A stretch of 18,043 bases of DNA from Temnopleurus reevesii (GCA_036244855.1 BQKZ01006925.1:13364-31406); one strand, 5' to 3'; counted from the stretch's first letter, positions 1-8,649 are shown. Notes: a model not told the origin generated them from the sequence alone. Numbers and translations: made by a program.

Positions 1-109
1 TGGATGAATTTCTTGCTGAAGGAAATTAACGCCCTGGGTGGGACTCGAACCTACGACCCTCTGGTTGAAAGGCGAGAGTCATGACCACTACACCAGCATG
101 TGCCTATAT
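1..109 (-). mobile_element. tRNA-derived SINE, copy 1 (3' part outside window)
   Basis: Read on the - strand, this starts with a tRNA-like head. The A box TGGTGTAGTGG is at 95-85 and the B box GGTTCGAGTCC at 51-41, a spacing usual for an internal RNA polymerase III promoter. It continues into a non-tRNA tail (TTCAGCAAGAAATTCATCCA, 20-1) that runs off the left edge. The same head and tail recur at 15110, 16030 and 17590, so this is a dispersed SINE and not a tRNA gene. Its B box is the best preserved of the four copies. Confidence 0.85.
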
Positions 110-1220
110 CATTAATTCATAACAAATCTACCGTACTATTTTGATGCAATAAGTACAAGTTATAGATAGGTAAAAGGGCGATATTATGTTTATGAAAATC
201 AAAGTTTACAAAATCCCTATTTTTTTTTTAAACAATACAGTATTATGCATGATCTTGATGCTTTCATGCAAAACCATTAATCCGTCCCAGTGAAATATAT
301 CTGGTTTTCACATAAATCCATGGTTTCATGAGGGGAATTTATTTGTTAGGATATTTGGCTCTTTTAGCATCGTGCTTTACAAAAAGATCATGAAGCTGTC
401 ACAAAATGACATGAAAACAGATCTCGAATGAATTGAATTCTCGGAAAGACGAACAATCGGATGAAATGGGTTGGAACTAGATTCAACCAGCTGGAACGAG
501 ATTTCCATTAATTTGTACGATGTATGTCATTGGGACAGGTATAATAGCTTCGAAATAGTCGAGCGATTACCTCTAAATTAAAAAAAAAATCTCAGCTATC
601 TGTTCCCTTTATAGTCATGTTTATGTGGAGATTGAGACCGTGATATAAATTTACGCGACAGTGGATGTGCTTTTCAATTCAGTTCAGCTCAACTTTACCT
701 GCCCTTATTTTATCAAAATGAATCAAAGTACAACAGCATGGTGATAAAAAAAAAAACACAAACAGCATTTTTCTTGCATGCAGTACCCATTACAAATAAA
801 TAAAATATCTTATGAATGCATTTATCATATTCAGAAACACAATTGTTTCCATCTACACACACAACAATCCTACTGTAGTATAATTTAGATATGGAGATTG
901 AAGTTTTGTTTCTATTGATGACCATTTCCTTCAAATTTTGTGCAATTCTGTGAATATTAATTTTCCAGTTATTACCAAAACAAGATCTTATGTTGAAATA
1001 TATGTTTTTTAACAATATTAAACAAAAACTTGTGATACCGACAATATCGATCTGTTGGCGTTGGGGAAGGGACGTCCGGTTTTGGAAGTTGATCAACAAG
1101 CAACAGCTATTCTTTAGGAGATTGCAATTTTATATTCCTTCAACGTCATTTCTTCAACTTAGGGCCAGCTCCTTTCACATCTTTCTACATCCTGACCATT
1201 TCAAATCTATACCTTTAAGC
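110..1220. other. AT-rich non-coding DNA, no feature seen
   Basis: I see only AT-rich sequence with homopolymer runs (for example near 220, 580 and 747). The open frames here are short, have no domain-like composition and overlap each other on opposite strands, so none is called. Confidence 0.5.
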
Positions 1221-1224
1221 AGGA

Positions 1225-1265
1225 AGCCCCTAGGTTCAAACCCTGGTCAACTCATAAGCAACTGC
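1225..1265 (+). mobile_element. possible B-box remnant of a second SINE-like repeat
   Basis: The stretch around 1234-1244 reads GGTTCAAACCC, which fits the RNA polymerase III B-box consensus (GGTTCRANYCC) on the + strand, the opposite strand to the other SINEs here. No convincing A box is visible 30-60 bases upstream and no other copy is in the window, so this could be chance. Confidence 0.25.
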
Positions 1266-1299
1266 ACCCTCGGAAGATACCATCCTTTTTTACTGTTTC

Positions 1300-1890
1300 C
1301 CAGAAAGCTCAATAAAAGGTCCAGGTCCGTCCGTATGAAGTCTGTAGAAGGGATAATTTGCCAGAATAGATAATTTACCAGACATGTATGTAGATTTATA
1401 TCCTTCGAGAGACAAAAGTATAGCAGAAAATACGCCATAGTATTTTTTTCAATGCATTCGAAAATGGTGCATTTTTTGTGTGCTATCGTGGAACTTTTAT
1501 GAGAACCATGCAGAGTGAATTTAGTAGGAAAAAGAGGAATTCATTTTTATCATTTTTTTCTGAAAATGTTTTTAATTGTATGATAAACATCTCCCTTTCA
1601 TAAGATTGAAAAATACTCTTAGAAAACTAACAAAGGAACTCTAAAATGCCATGCATTTTTGTCAAAAGTCCTTCCCCCCTCTTCAATATATGATCCTTCT
1701 CGTAATAAATGGGTACAGCAATGTTTGCTTTATTTATAGGCAATATAAGAAAGGAAAGCAACAAACAGAAATAGAAGTAAAGTTCACGCTTTAATTGAGC
1801 TGTAGTTTCAGGAACTATGACACTCTACTAGGGATATAAACTGCCGAAACGTGTACAAAACTGCGACAGTTATATGGAAGCTTAAACGTG
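1300..1890. other. AT-rich non-coding DNA, no feature seen
   Basis: No repeat structure, splice-like exon or coding composition could be recognised. Only short opposing open frames occur. Confidence 0.45.
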
Positions 1891-1894
1891 CAGC

Positions 1895-2045
1895 GTGAAG
1901 ATGAGTCTGTACAAGATGTCTTCTCGCCTTCTCAACTTAAACAAGGCGCCAGGGCTTCTCATATTCTATTTCACAAGGTGCGAGGGTGAGTTTGTACAAG
2001 TCGGTTTCTTGCCTTTTCCATCAAAACGAGGCATCTTGGCGAGTT
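1895..2045. repeat. two-copy tandem duplication, about 84-bp period
   Basis: The motif RTGAGTYTGTACAAG begins near 1901 and again near 1985. Both copies are followed by a similar TTCTYGCCTTYTC block and an AAACRAGGCRYC block. The copies are clearly diverged, which suggests an old duplication. Just downstream, 2039-2056 forms a perfect 8-bp stem (GCGAGTTG / CAACTCGC) with a 2-base loop. Confidence 0.5.
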
Positions 2046-2059
2046 GAACAACTCGCTTT

Positions 2060-2595
2060 GAAGCTGCACATATAAGTTTCCGTAGGACTGTCACATTTTC
2101 TGAGCCTTTACGGTTTTGGCTTTCAGTGTGAACCAGACTTTTATTACCCTTTCTCCATTCTTATATATGCCAAGCACTTGGTAGGAATACAGAAGGTCCC
2201 ATTTATGATGCTTTATAATCATGCATATAGGTCGAACCAAGACACCTCACATTGCCAAGGCAGATGATGTAACCTTTTAGCCACACATGTCTGCTACAAA
2301 CTCTTGTTGGAAAATATCGCTATGTGTTTTATCAGCTTTTCAATCATGAAGACAATCATGGTATTTGGCAGAAGTTATGACGCGACTTCCACATGTCTGC
2401 CCAAACATTCCGCAAATAGAATGTAGTTCATGTGCACTAGGGTTCAGCCCACTAATACCATCCAGGTTCGGTCCTGGTTTGGGAATATAATGCAAGCTCA
2501 GTTCATCTCTGTTTAGCCTCAAGTCACACTATGAACATAACAGATCAAAAACATGGACAAAATTTATGTCTCCACACACAAGCCTCCAGAATGAA
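2060..2595. other. non-coding DNA, no feature seen
   Basis: Nothing beyond short unsupported open frames. The 60-residue - strand frame at 2340-2522 has no start context, domain or splice evidence. Confidence 0.45.
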
Positions 2596-2603
2596 GCACT
2601 GGA
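2596..2603. repeat. left target site duplication of the hAT-like MITE
   Basis: GCACTGGA is repeated exactly at 2789-2796, directly outside both ends of the palindromic element. A length of 8 bp is the rule for hAT transposons. Confidence 0.75.
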
Positions 2604-2788
2604 CAGAGCCATATATTAGAAGAGTTCGGCCAATCCGGTTTCAGAGCTGGGTCCACAACATGGCGTCAATTGTTTGGTTGAACGAGAGCCGAATATTTAG
2701 AAGAGTTCAGCCAACCAAACGATAGGCGCCATGTTGTGGACCCAGCTCTGAAACCGGGTTGACCGAACTCTTCTAATATACGTCTCTG
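2604..2788. mobile_element. hAT-like foldback MITE (185 bp)
   Basis: The element is almost entirely one palindrome. The left arm (2604 to about 2680) begins CAGAGCCATATATTAGAAGA and the reverse complement of the right arm begins CAGAGACGTATATTAGAAGA. The arms then pair through GTCCACAACATGGCG (2651-2665) to a loop near 2684-2702. Ends of CAGAG type plus an exact 8-bp flanking duplication (GCACTGGA) are the signature of the hAT superfamily. It encodes no transposase and would depend on one elsewhere. The terminal sequence recurs inside the loop at 2686-2711, which suggests an inverted duplication or partial deletion during its formation. The two open frames that cross it are by-products of the palindrome. 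Confidence 0.8.
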
Positions 2789-2796
2789 GCACTGGA
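2789..2796. repeat. right target site duplication of the hAT-like MITE
   Basis: Exact second copy of GCACTGGA (2596-2603). The match continues two more bases (CA) because the element itself starts with CA. Confidence 0.75.
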
Positions 2797-2799
2797 CAA

Positions 2800-3360
2800 A
2801 TGATAGCTCCCTCCCTGTTATTCGACAAAAAGGTGGATTTGTATGTGACACCAATAAAAAATTGTTACATTACCCTCCAATGCCTTAAAAAACTTCATCT
2901 TTCAGCTAGGAAAAGAGTGGTTTTATTTTCGTTTCTCAAGCACAATTCACACAATTTATGAGGAAAATAAGACTTAAAAAGGAATGAATAGTCAAAGAAC
3001 ACCTTCTGAAAATGGCTTTCCGGGTTTAATTTTACCTGTTATTTTGTAATATTAATCTGTAATTTTACAGTGATTTCGCAATAAAGAAAAAAAATAAGAT
3101 CACACAATTTTCAGAGGGTCGTTTGGTTGAGAGCAACTAAACAATTATTTGGGGAATGGTTTCATGAAGTTTTTAATTTGTTTTATTTTAATTTGTCCAC
3201 TATTCTGCATGTTCAATGTATGAGGGATACAGACTACTGATTCATAGCTTCTGATCTTGAGAAAATAATTTCCTGACATGCTCCTTTGGAAGTGAATAAA
3301 GATGTCTGTCCTACCTCCAAAGAAAGGAAAGCATCTAAAGCAATTGCCTTGGGCTGCCTT
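2800..3360. other. AT-rich non-coding DNA, no feature seen
   Basis: No repeats or exon-like stretch recognised. Short frames only. Confidence 0.45.
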
Positions 3361-3781
3361 AGACCCCATTCAGACCTCACTACTTTCAAAGTGACTTCCA
3401 CAAAACTAGCTTTGAAATCCTGTTCGGAGGGCCAGTTGTGTCCCCATTCAGATTACAGACCCATGAAGTGGATTTCAAGTTCACTTGATAGCTGATTCGG
3501 AAGGCCAGGTTTGTCCTGGTTCAGTTTTTAAGATCCGCGAACTGGATTTCAAGTCTGCTTCAAGTCTACTTCAATAAAAGTGTCTCTGCTGTTATGATGA
3601 TGTACAAACAGCTGTGTTCAAATATCATCATGCATGTTTGTTGATGTGAACAATCCTCTGTTCCCATAATGTCTCTGCATGTCGTGGGAACAGCACAGCA
3701 GAAACAGCCAGATGCTTGATATTTTTAGGGTGAAATTGATAATTTCAGTCACTTTCCAAGCTGCAAGATTTCAAACTACCA

Positions 3782-3790
3782 CTCGAACTG
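3782..3790. repeat. left target site duplication of the MULE-like MITE
   Basis: CTCGAACTG is repeated exactly at 4220-4228, immediately outside the ends of the element. Confidence 0.75.
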
Positions 3791-4219
3791 GGGTACTACC
3801 GACGAGTCCGACAGCCCACGAGTCCGACAGCTTACGAGGCCGACATTTTGAATAATTGGTTCACGAAATAGACATTACATAAAAACGGATTAGAGTCAGA
3901 CAACTCATTAATCCGACAAAATTATGAAAACGCACATGATTACGACCGAACATAAAATTTGCAAATGAGACCGACTCTAGGTAAAATTGGTCTATTAGTC
4001 CGACAGCATTATATTTACGTTAGTCGGTCTTGTAGGTCTGTTTGCGTGCTGTCAGGCTCAAAGCAAATAATTTGTCAGTGTCGTTCTTGCGAGCATGAAA
4101 GTAAAAATGTCTAGCTCAAACCTCATTTTGAAAATTGTCGATGTAGTATGCTTATATTCATTTCTGTCGGACTTGTGAGCTGTCGGACTCATGGGCTGTC
4201 GGACTCGTGGGATGCTCCC
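3791..4219. mobile_element. MULE-like non-autonomous DNA transposon (429 bp)
   Basis: The 55-bp terminal inverted repeats at 3791-3845 and 4165-4219 align without gaps at about 46 of 55 positions. Both start GGG. Each TIR contains three tandem copies of a 15-16 bp motif around ACGAGTCCGACAGC (left copies near 3802, 3818 and 3834). The 9-bp duplication CTCGAACTG flanks it. GGG ends, long TIRs and a 9-bp duplication point to the Mutator-like (MULE) superfamily, although families with 8-10 bp duplications can be hard to tell apart without the transposase. The interior (3846-4164) is AT-rich with scattered related motifs (for example AGTCCGACAG near 3989) and has no coding capacity. Confidence 0.75.
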
Positions 4220-4228
4220 CTCGAACTG
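4220..4228. repeat. right target site duplication of the MULE-like MITE
   Basis: Exact second copy of CTCGAACTG (3782-3790). Confidence 0.75.
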
Positions 4229-4388
4229 GTGTCTGGCCACAAAAATCTACCCCGCAAAGTGGCTTTCCAAACCAGTTTAGAAGTCCAGTTTCGTGTCCAC
4301 TTGTCCCATTTAAACCTGCCATTAAACCAGTTTCTATTTAACTGGTTTCCGTTAAAGTGGTTTAAAACAATATATCTGAACGGGGTCT

Positions 4389-4697
4389 TGGTCTGATTCG
4401 AGCCCTGATGATTGGTTTATGTTTTCTGACTGATGGTATTTTTGTTTGTTCTCTGCAGTTATATTCTTTGGCAAGATGCTGATATATATCATTTCTCATT
4501 TTATTTCACTTTTCCCTATACTTTATTTTACCATAGATGATTAATGTTAGGGGTAAGTTTTTATCAATTTATTTCTCATCATTATCCATTTCAACAGCCG
4601 TTGAGCATTCATTGATAAATGCTTCTCTTTGATAATCATGTCATCGTTCTACGATTAATTTCAGTAAATATGACTCACACTTTCATGTTCATCTCAC
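4389..4697. other. AT-rich non-coding DNA, no feature seen
   Basis: No recognisable feature. An acceptor-like TTCTCTGCAG at about 4449-4458 is not followed by any coding-like sequence. Confidence 0.45.
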
Positions 4698-4700
4698 CAG

Positions 4701-4827
4701 GGGCTTGTAACATAAAAGATGCAATTAAACTTACGATAAATATTTATTGTAAGTCTATGGCAAAACATGTACCATAGAGATACAATTAATTGCAAAATCT
4801 ATCGTATCTCTTTTATGTTACAGGCCC
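4701..4827. mobile_element. Harbinger-like MITE (127 bp) with CAG target duplication
   Basis: The left end GGGCTTGTAACATAAAAGAT and the reverse complement of the right end GGGCCTGTAACATAAAAGAG match at 18 of 20 positions. The trinucleotide CAG stands directly outside both ends (4698-4700 and 4828-4830). The interior folds further: CTATGG/CCATAG pair around 4755-4780, and 4731-4754 is itself a near palindrome around GATAAATATTTAT. TIRs beginning GGG and 3-bp duplications are typical of PIF/Harbinger elements. There is no open frame, so the element must be mobilised in trans. Confidence 0.7.
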
Positions 4828-5018
4828 CAGATCATTTCAATTTGCTTCCATGACATTTTTATGTCTTTCCATCCCAAAAATTATACATTAAAATTTGGCC
4901 CTTAGATATAAGATCCTGAAGGGAATTCAGAAAATTTATGCCTGGTCATATTTTCATACATTTGAACAATACATGCTTAAAATATTATGATCCAATTTCT
5001 TGTCAGTGTCAATCGCCA

Positions 5019-5031
5019 GTCCCCCCCCCCC
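5019..5031. repeat. poly-C run in a pyrimidine-rich tract
   Basis: An uninterrupted run of C residues near 5020-5031 opens a C/T-only-like stretch to about 5055. It produces an artificial run of proline codons in the + frame. It lies at the start of the tandem duplication that follows. Confidence 0.6.
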
Positions 5032-5445
5032 CTCCTCCTGCCTCTCTCCCTCTTCAATCTATATTGTTTTTTTTAATGATTTCAGCAACTTTTGACATAA
5101 TTATAGAACAATCTCTTGAATCATAAAACATTTTCCAACACATGCAGTAGCGACAGGCAATCCTACATTGATTTCTTGCCAAATGATGTACAGCAATGTG
5201 AATGTTTGCAAAAGTTTCATTTGGCCACTCTCTATATGCCCCTTCCTCTTCAATTCAACACACCCTCCATTGCTCGTTGCCCCTCCCCCTTTCTCTGTTG
5301 CTCTTTCATGATTTCACCAGCTTTTGGCATAATCACTTATCAATCTTTTTAAATCATGAAACATTTTCAAGATCTTTACCCAATTAACACATGGGAAGTG
5401 AGCGGCAAATCTACATTGATATCTTGCCAAAGGATATATTGCAAA
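5030..5445. repeat. two-copy tandem duplication, about 232-248 bp period
   Basis: A pyrimidine-rich block followed by GATTTCA, CTTTTGRCATAAT, ATCATRAAACATTTTC and CTACATTGATNTCTTGCCAAA occurs first at about 5030-5210 and again at about 5270-5445. The offset is 232 bp at GATTTCA (5078 versus 5310) and 248 bp at CTACATTGAT (5163 versus 5411), so an indel of about 16 bp separates the copies. No coding role is apparent. Confidence 0.65.
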
Positions 5446-5472
5446 GACAGTTTTGAGTATTCTATTCTAGTA

Positions 5473-5641
5473 CAGTGGAAATTTGGCGTAACGAGGTTCT
5501 TGCAGGGACCATCAAAAATACCTTGTTATAGAAGAAATCTCGTTATAGCGGTGTTAAAAAACATTATGGTAGGTTATAAAGAGCTGGGACTAAAATATTA
5601 CATTGTCATTTATCAGATCTCTTTATACAGAGTTTCCACTG
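5473..5641. mobile_element. pogo/Tigger-like MITE (169 bp) in a TA target
   Basis: The element begins CAGTGGAAATTT and ends (reverse complement) CAGTGGAAACTC. TA dinucleotides stand outside both ends (5471-5472 and 5642-5643). Internal blocks such as TAACGAGGTTC and CTCGTTATAGCGG resemble the CAGT..., CTCGTTATAACGA-type termini known from pogo/Tigger elements of the Tc1/mariner superfamily. It has no transposase. The 169-residue open frame at 5356-5865 simply runs across it. Confidence 0.75.
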
Positions 5642-5649
5642 TAAATCAA

Positions 5650-6970
5650 ATAAAACCACTCAGCTTTTCCACCTCTGACTGTAAACCTGCTTTTCAAAAA
5701 TATTTTACACGGATAGAGATTTGGATTCAGTTTATTTTTCTTTCCCTTTTTTTTGGTTCATCAATATGTTTACTGTTCCTGTCATCTCATCACCTAACTC
5801 AGAGCAAATTGTGTCACTTGAACAGCTTGAGAATTTTATGTTTACGAGAATGGTGTATTTATTAGCAAGAACAATAAAATAATTCTTCTCCATGCATTCT
5901 CAATTCTCAAATTTATGCTTATTGTGTACCCGGCAACCTAATTCTGATATAGGAAAAGTTATTATTTGTAATGTAAAATGATACATGTTGTCTCTGAAAT
6001 ATATCTTTATGACTATCAGTATTATAATGATTGTGCATTTTTCTTTGAGAGAGAAAGGTCATTGTTCTTTTAGAACAGAAGCACTGAATCATTTTCATTT
6101 TCTTTTAAATAACGTTTAATATATTGTGAATGATCATGGCACGCAAGGCATGCTGATAACATCATATCATTTTTGTGCAGCATTTTTTAATGCATGTATG
6201 TTAAGTTCTGCATCAAGCAGAGGTGCCAACTGTTCTAGAATTAAAATGTGAATAATGAAACAGCTGATCAAAAAAAAAGGATAAAACATGACCACAATAA
6301 TTACACACTCAGCCATTCAGTTGGAATGAAAGTCTTTCATTCAAACCTCATGTATATTCCAAAACAGTTGCTTACTCTGCATCATTCTGATTTTGCCTGT
6401 TTTGAAATTCATATTCTCTATTAAAATCAAATATTTAACATTTTGTTAAAATGTTCACAAGAAAAATGGCCAATTTCAGGAGAGCTGAGATTGTCCTTTA
6501 TGCTCACAGTGAATGTTATTTTTTATCTATTTTCGTCAAATTCCCAAAGCCTCTCTAAAAATTCACACAGCCATATTTCTATGAATTACTAACTGATAAT
6601 ATTTTGCTATTTGAAAGAAATATTGAAATTAATTTGTGACTGTTTAGAAAAAAAAGCACAGGGGAAAGAAATGTCTGATTTTCTTGTTAGACAGTTGTAC
6701 TAGGTAATACAGCATAACAGTGAAAATTCCCAAATTTCCAAATATGTGACTGGGAAAATTTATGAAATTCGATCTGTAAATGGTTTTGAATGTGAAAACA
6801 ACAAATGCTGCTACTTTACAAGAGTGATTGACAGGGACCAGAAAAGTGAAGAAAAAAATTATCTAAATTTCAAGATATGAGATTCTCAACATTTGTTCAT
6901 TTGAATCAAGCTGCGAAAGGGAAGTGATAGTTATTAGGGGGATCTAAAGTTCCAACTGTAATAAATTTAT
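5650..6970. other. long AT-rich stretch, no feature seen
   Basis: If the exon at 7582 is real, this is probably intronic. I see only AT-rich unique-looking sequence, with minor hairpins (for example near 6572-6625). No exon, RNA gene or element end could be supported. Confidence 0.45.
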
Positions 6971-6973
6971 TAA

Positions 6974-7486
6974 AGACTTGGTATGCCTGAGAAAAACTTG
7001 CTTTGATTAAAAGTAGAAAAAAATCAGACGAACAGATAAAAAAAACTTTGAAATAAAACCAACAACAAATAAGAAAGTTATGAATATTTCATTATATGAT
7101 CGAACAGTAGTTTTCATAAATCCTTGTGTGTCACACCTCGTAGCACGTGACTTTTTGCCACGTGTCGTGACCTATGTCATGCACTTTCTGTAAGTAATAA
7201 GAATATTTTTTTAAGAATCCATTAATGCTCAAGACATTCTTCAAAAGGTTGAATCAATTAATGTGTCTGTATCCACGGATATCGTAGAAAACATTAAAAA
7301 GAGGGGATAAACTGCTTGTAGAGAACGTTGGCAATTGACATGACTCGCAAATGTTGAGTCATAACTTTGAAACATTCATAACTTTCTTCCTTATAGTCTA
7401 TTTCCTTCAAACATTTTTTGATCTGTATGTCTATTTCTTCTGCTTTTAATCAATGCAATATCTTTCTTAGGCAGACCCAGTCTATG
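6974..7486. mobile_element. long inverted-repeat element in the putative last intron
   Basis: The left arm (6974-7091) and the reverse complement of the right arm (7486-7367) share ordered blocks: AGACTKGGTMTGCCT, TTGATTAAAAGYAGAA, an A-rich middle, and AAGAAAGTTATGAATRTTTC. The arms are about 115-120 bp, imperfect, and surround about 275 bp containing two CACGTG hexamers (near 7144 and 7158) and a hairpin at 7341-7361 (TGACTCGC / GAGTCA). This is the layout of a MITE or other foldback element. The superfamily cannot be named because no clean target duplication is visible. It ends about 95 bp before the splice acceptor of the exon. Confidence 0.6.
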
Positions 7487-7528
7487 GTACATTATATTCT
7501 ATTAATCAATGCTTTAAGGGTTAATTCA

Positions 7529-7570
7529 TGAATAATATGTTGATATTCGTGAATAAAATGTTGATATTTT
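7529..7570. repeat. 21-bp tandem duplication before the splice acceptor
   Basis: TGAATAATATGTTGATATT and TGAATAAAATGTTGATATT are adjacent with a 21-bp period. The second copy runs directly into the polypyrimidine tract of the acceptor at 7581, so the duplication sits where a branch point would be expected. Confidence 0.6.
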
Positions 7571-7581
7571 TGTCTTTTCAG
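7565..7581 (+). promoter_or_regulatory. putative 3' splice site (polypyrimidine tract + AG)
   Basis: ATTTTTGTCTTTTCAG ends at 7581. This is a strong U2-type acceptor, and base composition and coding quality change sharply right after it. It sets the start of the exon at 7582 in preference to the internal ATG at 7605. No matching donor is identified in the window. Confidence 0.6.
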
Positions 7582-8255
7582 ATAAACGGGGTGTACCTCG
7601 ATCCATGCTCTCAAGAACTCATGACGTACAAACCACATCAACCAAAGATAGAGATTCACCCGTCGAGCAGGCCCAGGAGGCTCTATCTCCTTCAGCCTTT
7701 GGCGCCATAAGCTTCCAAGATGTTAGTGGATCATCAACCAAAGAGTCCAGTCAGCCACTTCCACCCACGCTCGCACCGTCAAAGGCGCCGGCCGTGTCTC
7801 TCATCCAAGGCGAGAAGCCATCCGTTGCTGGTGGTTCCCCGAAGATTTTGCCTCCCGCGTCGACGGAGCGAGTCCGCAGCTTGACCAACCCTGGTGCGGA
7901 TTCAGAGGCGAGCCAGACGTTCGGGTCCGTTGGTGGTGGGATGCCGTTCGTGCACGACGCAAAAGCGCCGGCACAGGTCGACGTGAACCCGACGTCGGCG
8001 TCCCCTCGTGCCGGGAGCATGGAGAAAGCGATGGAAAGCGCGTCTGATCAGCTGCGGAAGCTGAGCAGCTCGTGGAAGGATGAACCGAGTCTGGACAGAC
8101 CCAGCATGGACATGAGGATGATTATGATGCAGCAACAGAGAGAGATCCAGGATGGTTGCCATGACGATGAGGATGATGCTCAAAGAAGGAGCAGTATGGA
8201 TGGTGGCAGACATGAGAGAACTAGACATGATAGCGGAACCATCCATACGCTCTAA
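7582..8255 (+). CDS. 3'-terminal coding exon of an unrecognised protein (223 codons + stop)
   Basis: The family is not recognised. The exon is read in phase from AAA at 7584 (two bases from the previous codon, then KRGVPRSML...) to TAA at 8253-8255. It is by far the longest GC-rich frame in an otherwise AT-rich window. The protein is low in complexity and probably disordered. Residues about 1-125 are rich in Ser, Pro, Thr and Gly. Residues about 130-175 (around EKAMESASDQLRKL and the MDMRMIMMQQQRE stretch) could form a helix. Then come an acidic patch (HDDEDD) and an Arg/His-rich tail ending SGTIHTL. No signal peptide, membrane segment or catalytic motif is visible. It reads as a C-terminal regulatory tail of a larger multi-exon protein whose upstream exons are outside the window or unrecognised. 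The ATG at 7605 could be a start only if this were a single-exon gene, which I think less likely given the acceptor. Confidence 0.6.
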
Positions 8256-8301
8256 TGATAAAACCCATTCTATTTGTATGTCATATATTTATAAAATTAA
8301 A

Positions 8302-8649
8302 GGGGAACTTCACCGAAACATTCATTTGCTGTCCGTAAATAGATTAAATCTGGTAAACACACGTCAATCCTGCAAGCATTCTACAAAGAATGGAGATGAT
8401 TCCTTATTTCAAATATGATAATGATCCATTTTGTATAAATGCATGTGTAAAGTGAATGAGGAGTTCCCCATGGATAACACATTACCCAAGTTGCCAATTC
8501 AAGGATGCCCATCACAGGTGGAAATTATGAATTTTGAAAATTCATAACTTTTCAATGTATCATCCAATTCTGCTCAAATGTTTACACTTTGTACACCTCA
8601 TCTTTCTTTCATTTAAAAACAGCACATGAATATCTGGGTGAAGGTCCCC
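8302..8649. mobile_element. inverted-repeat MITE within the putative 3' UTR (about 348 bp)
   Basis: The left end GGGGAACTTCACCGAAACAT and the reverse complement of the right end GGGGACCTTCACCCAGATAT begin arms that match at about 31 of 41 positions, through ATTCATKTGCTGT. The interior has no coding capacity. No clean target duplication could be assigned. It begins 46 bp after the stop codon and ends about 75 bp before the candidate AATAAA, so it would be transcribed as part of the mRNA if that signal is used. Confidence 0.6.

Larger units (their letters stand above)
3361..4388. mobile_element. possible older inverted-repeat element enclosing the MULE-like MITE
   Basis: The left end reads AGACCCCATTCAGA (3361-3374). 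The reverse complement of the right end (4388 inward) reads AGACCCCGTTCAGA, followed on both sides by blocks rich in ACTTT/CACTT and AAACTGG motifs. On the left, the CCCCATTCAG motif is repeated with a 73-78 bp period (about 3364, 3442, 3515), like subterminal repeats. No clean target duplication is visible and the interior is diverged, so this is a tentative call for a worn DNA transposon of about 600 bp split by the 429-bp insertion. Confidence 0.35.

Noticed and set aside
41..95. A functional tRNA gene on the - strand
   Set aside because: A and B boxes are present, but there is no full cloverleaf with an acceptor stem, and the same head is followed by the same SINE tail in other copies.
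990..1373. 127-codon + strand frame and the 128-codon - strand frame at 713-1099
   Set aside because: They overlap on opposite strands, are rich in Phe/Ile/Lys/Asn as expected of AT-rich non-coding DNA, and show no domain or splice signals.
4440..4470. Acceptor-like TTCTCTGCAG as an exon start
   Set aside because: The sequence after it is AT-rich with quick stops and no coding composition.
4938..5126. Proline-run protein frame
   Set aside because: The proline stretch comes from the poly-C run at about 5020-5031 in a low-complexity tract.
5356..5865. 169-codon open frame on the + strand
   Set aside because: It crosses the pogo-like MITE (5473-5641) and the end of the 232-bp duplication, has AT-driven composition and no domain, and no splice sites bracket it.
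7140..7165. Paired CACGTG hexamers as a promoter E-box cluster
   Set aside because: They lie in the loop of a repeat element in a presumed intron with no nearby transcription start evidence. Kept only as a note in the element entry.
7902..8246. 114-codon frame antisense to the exon, and the 89-codon frame at 7751-8020
   Set aside because: Both lie opposite the better supported + strand exon in GC-rich DNA where antisense frames stay open by chance. They have no acceptor or start context.
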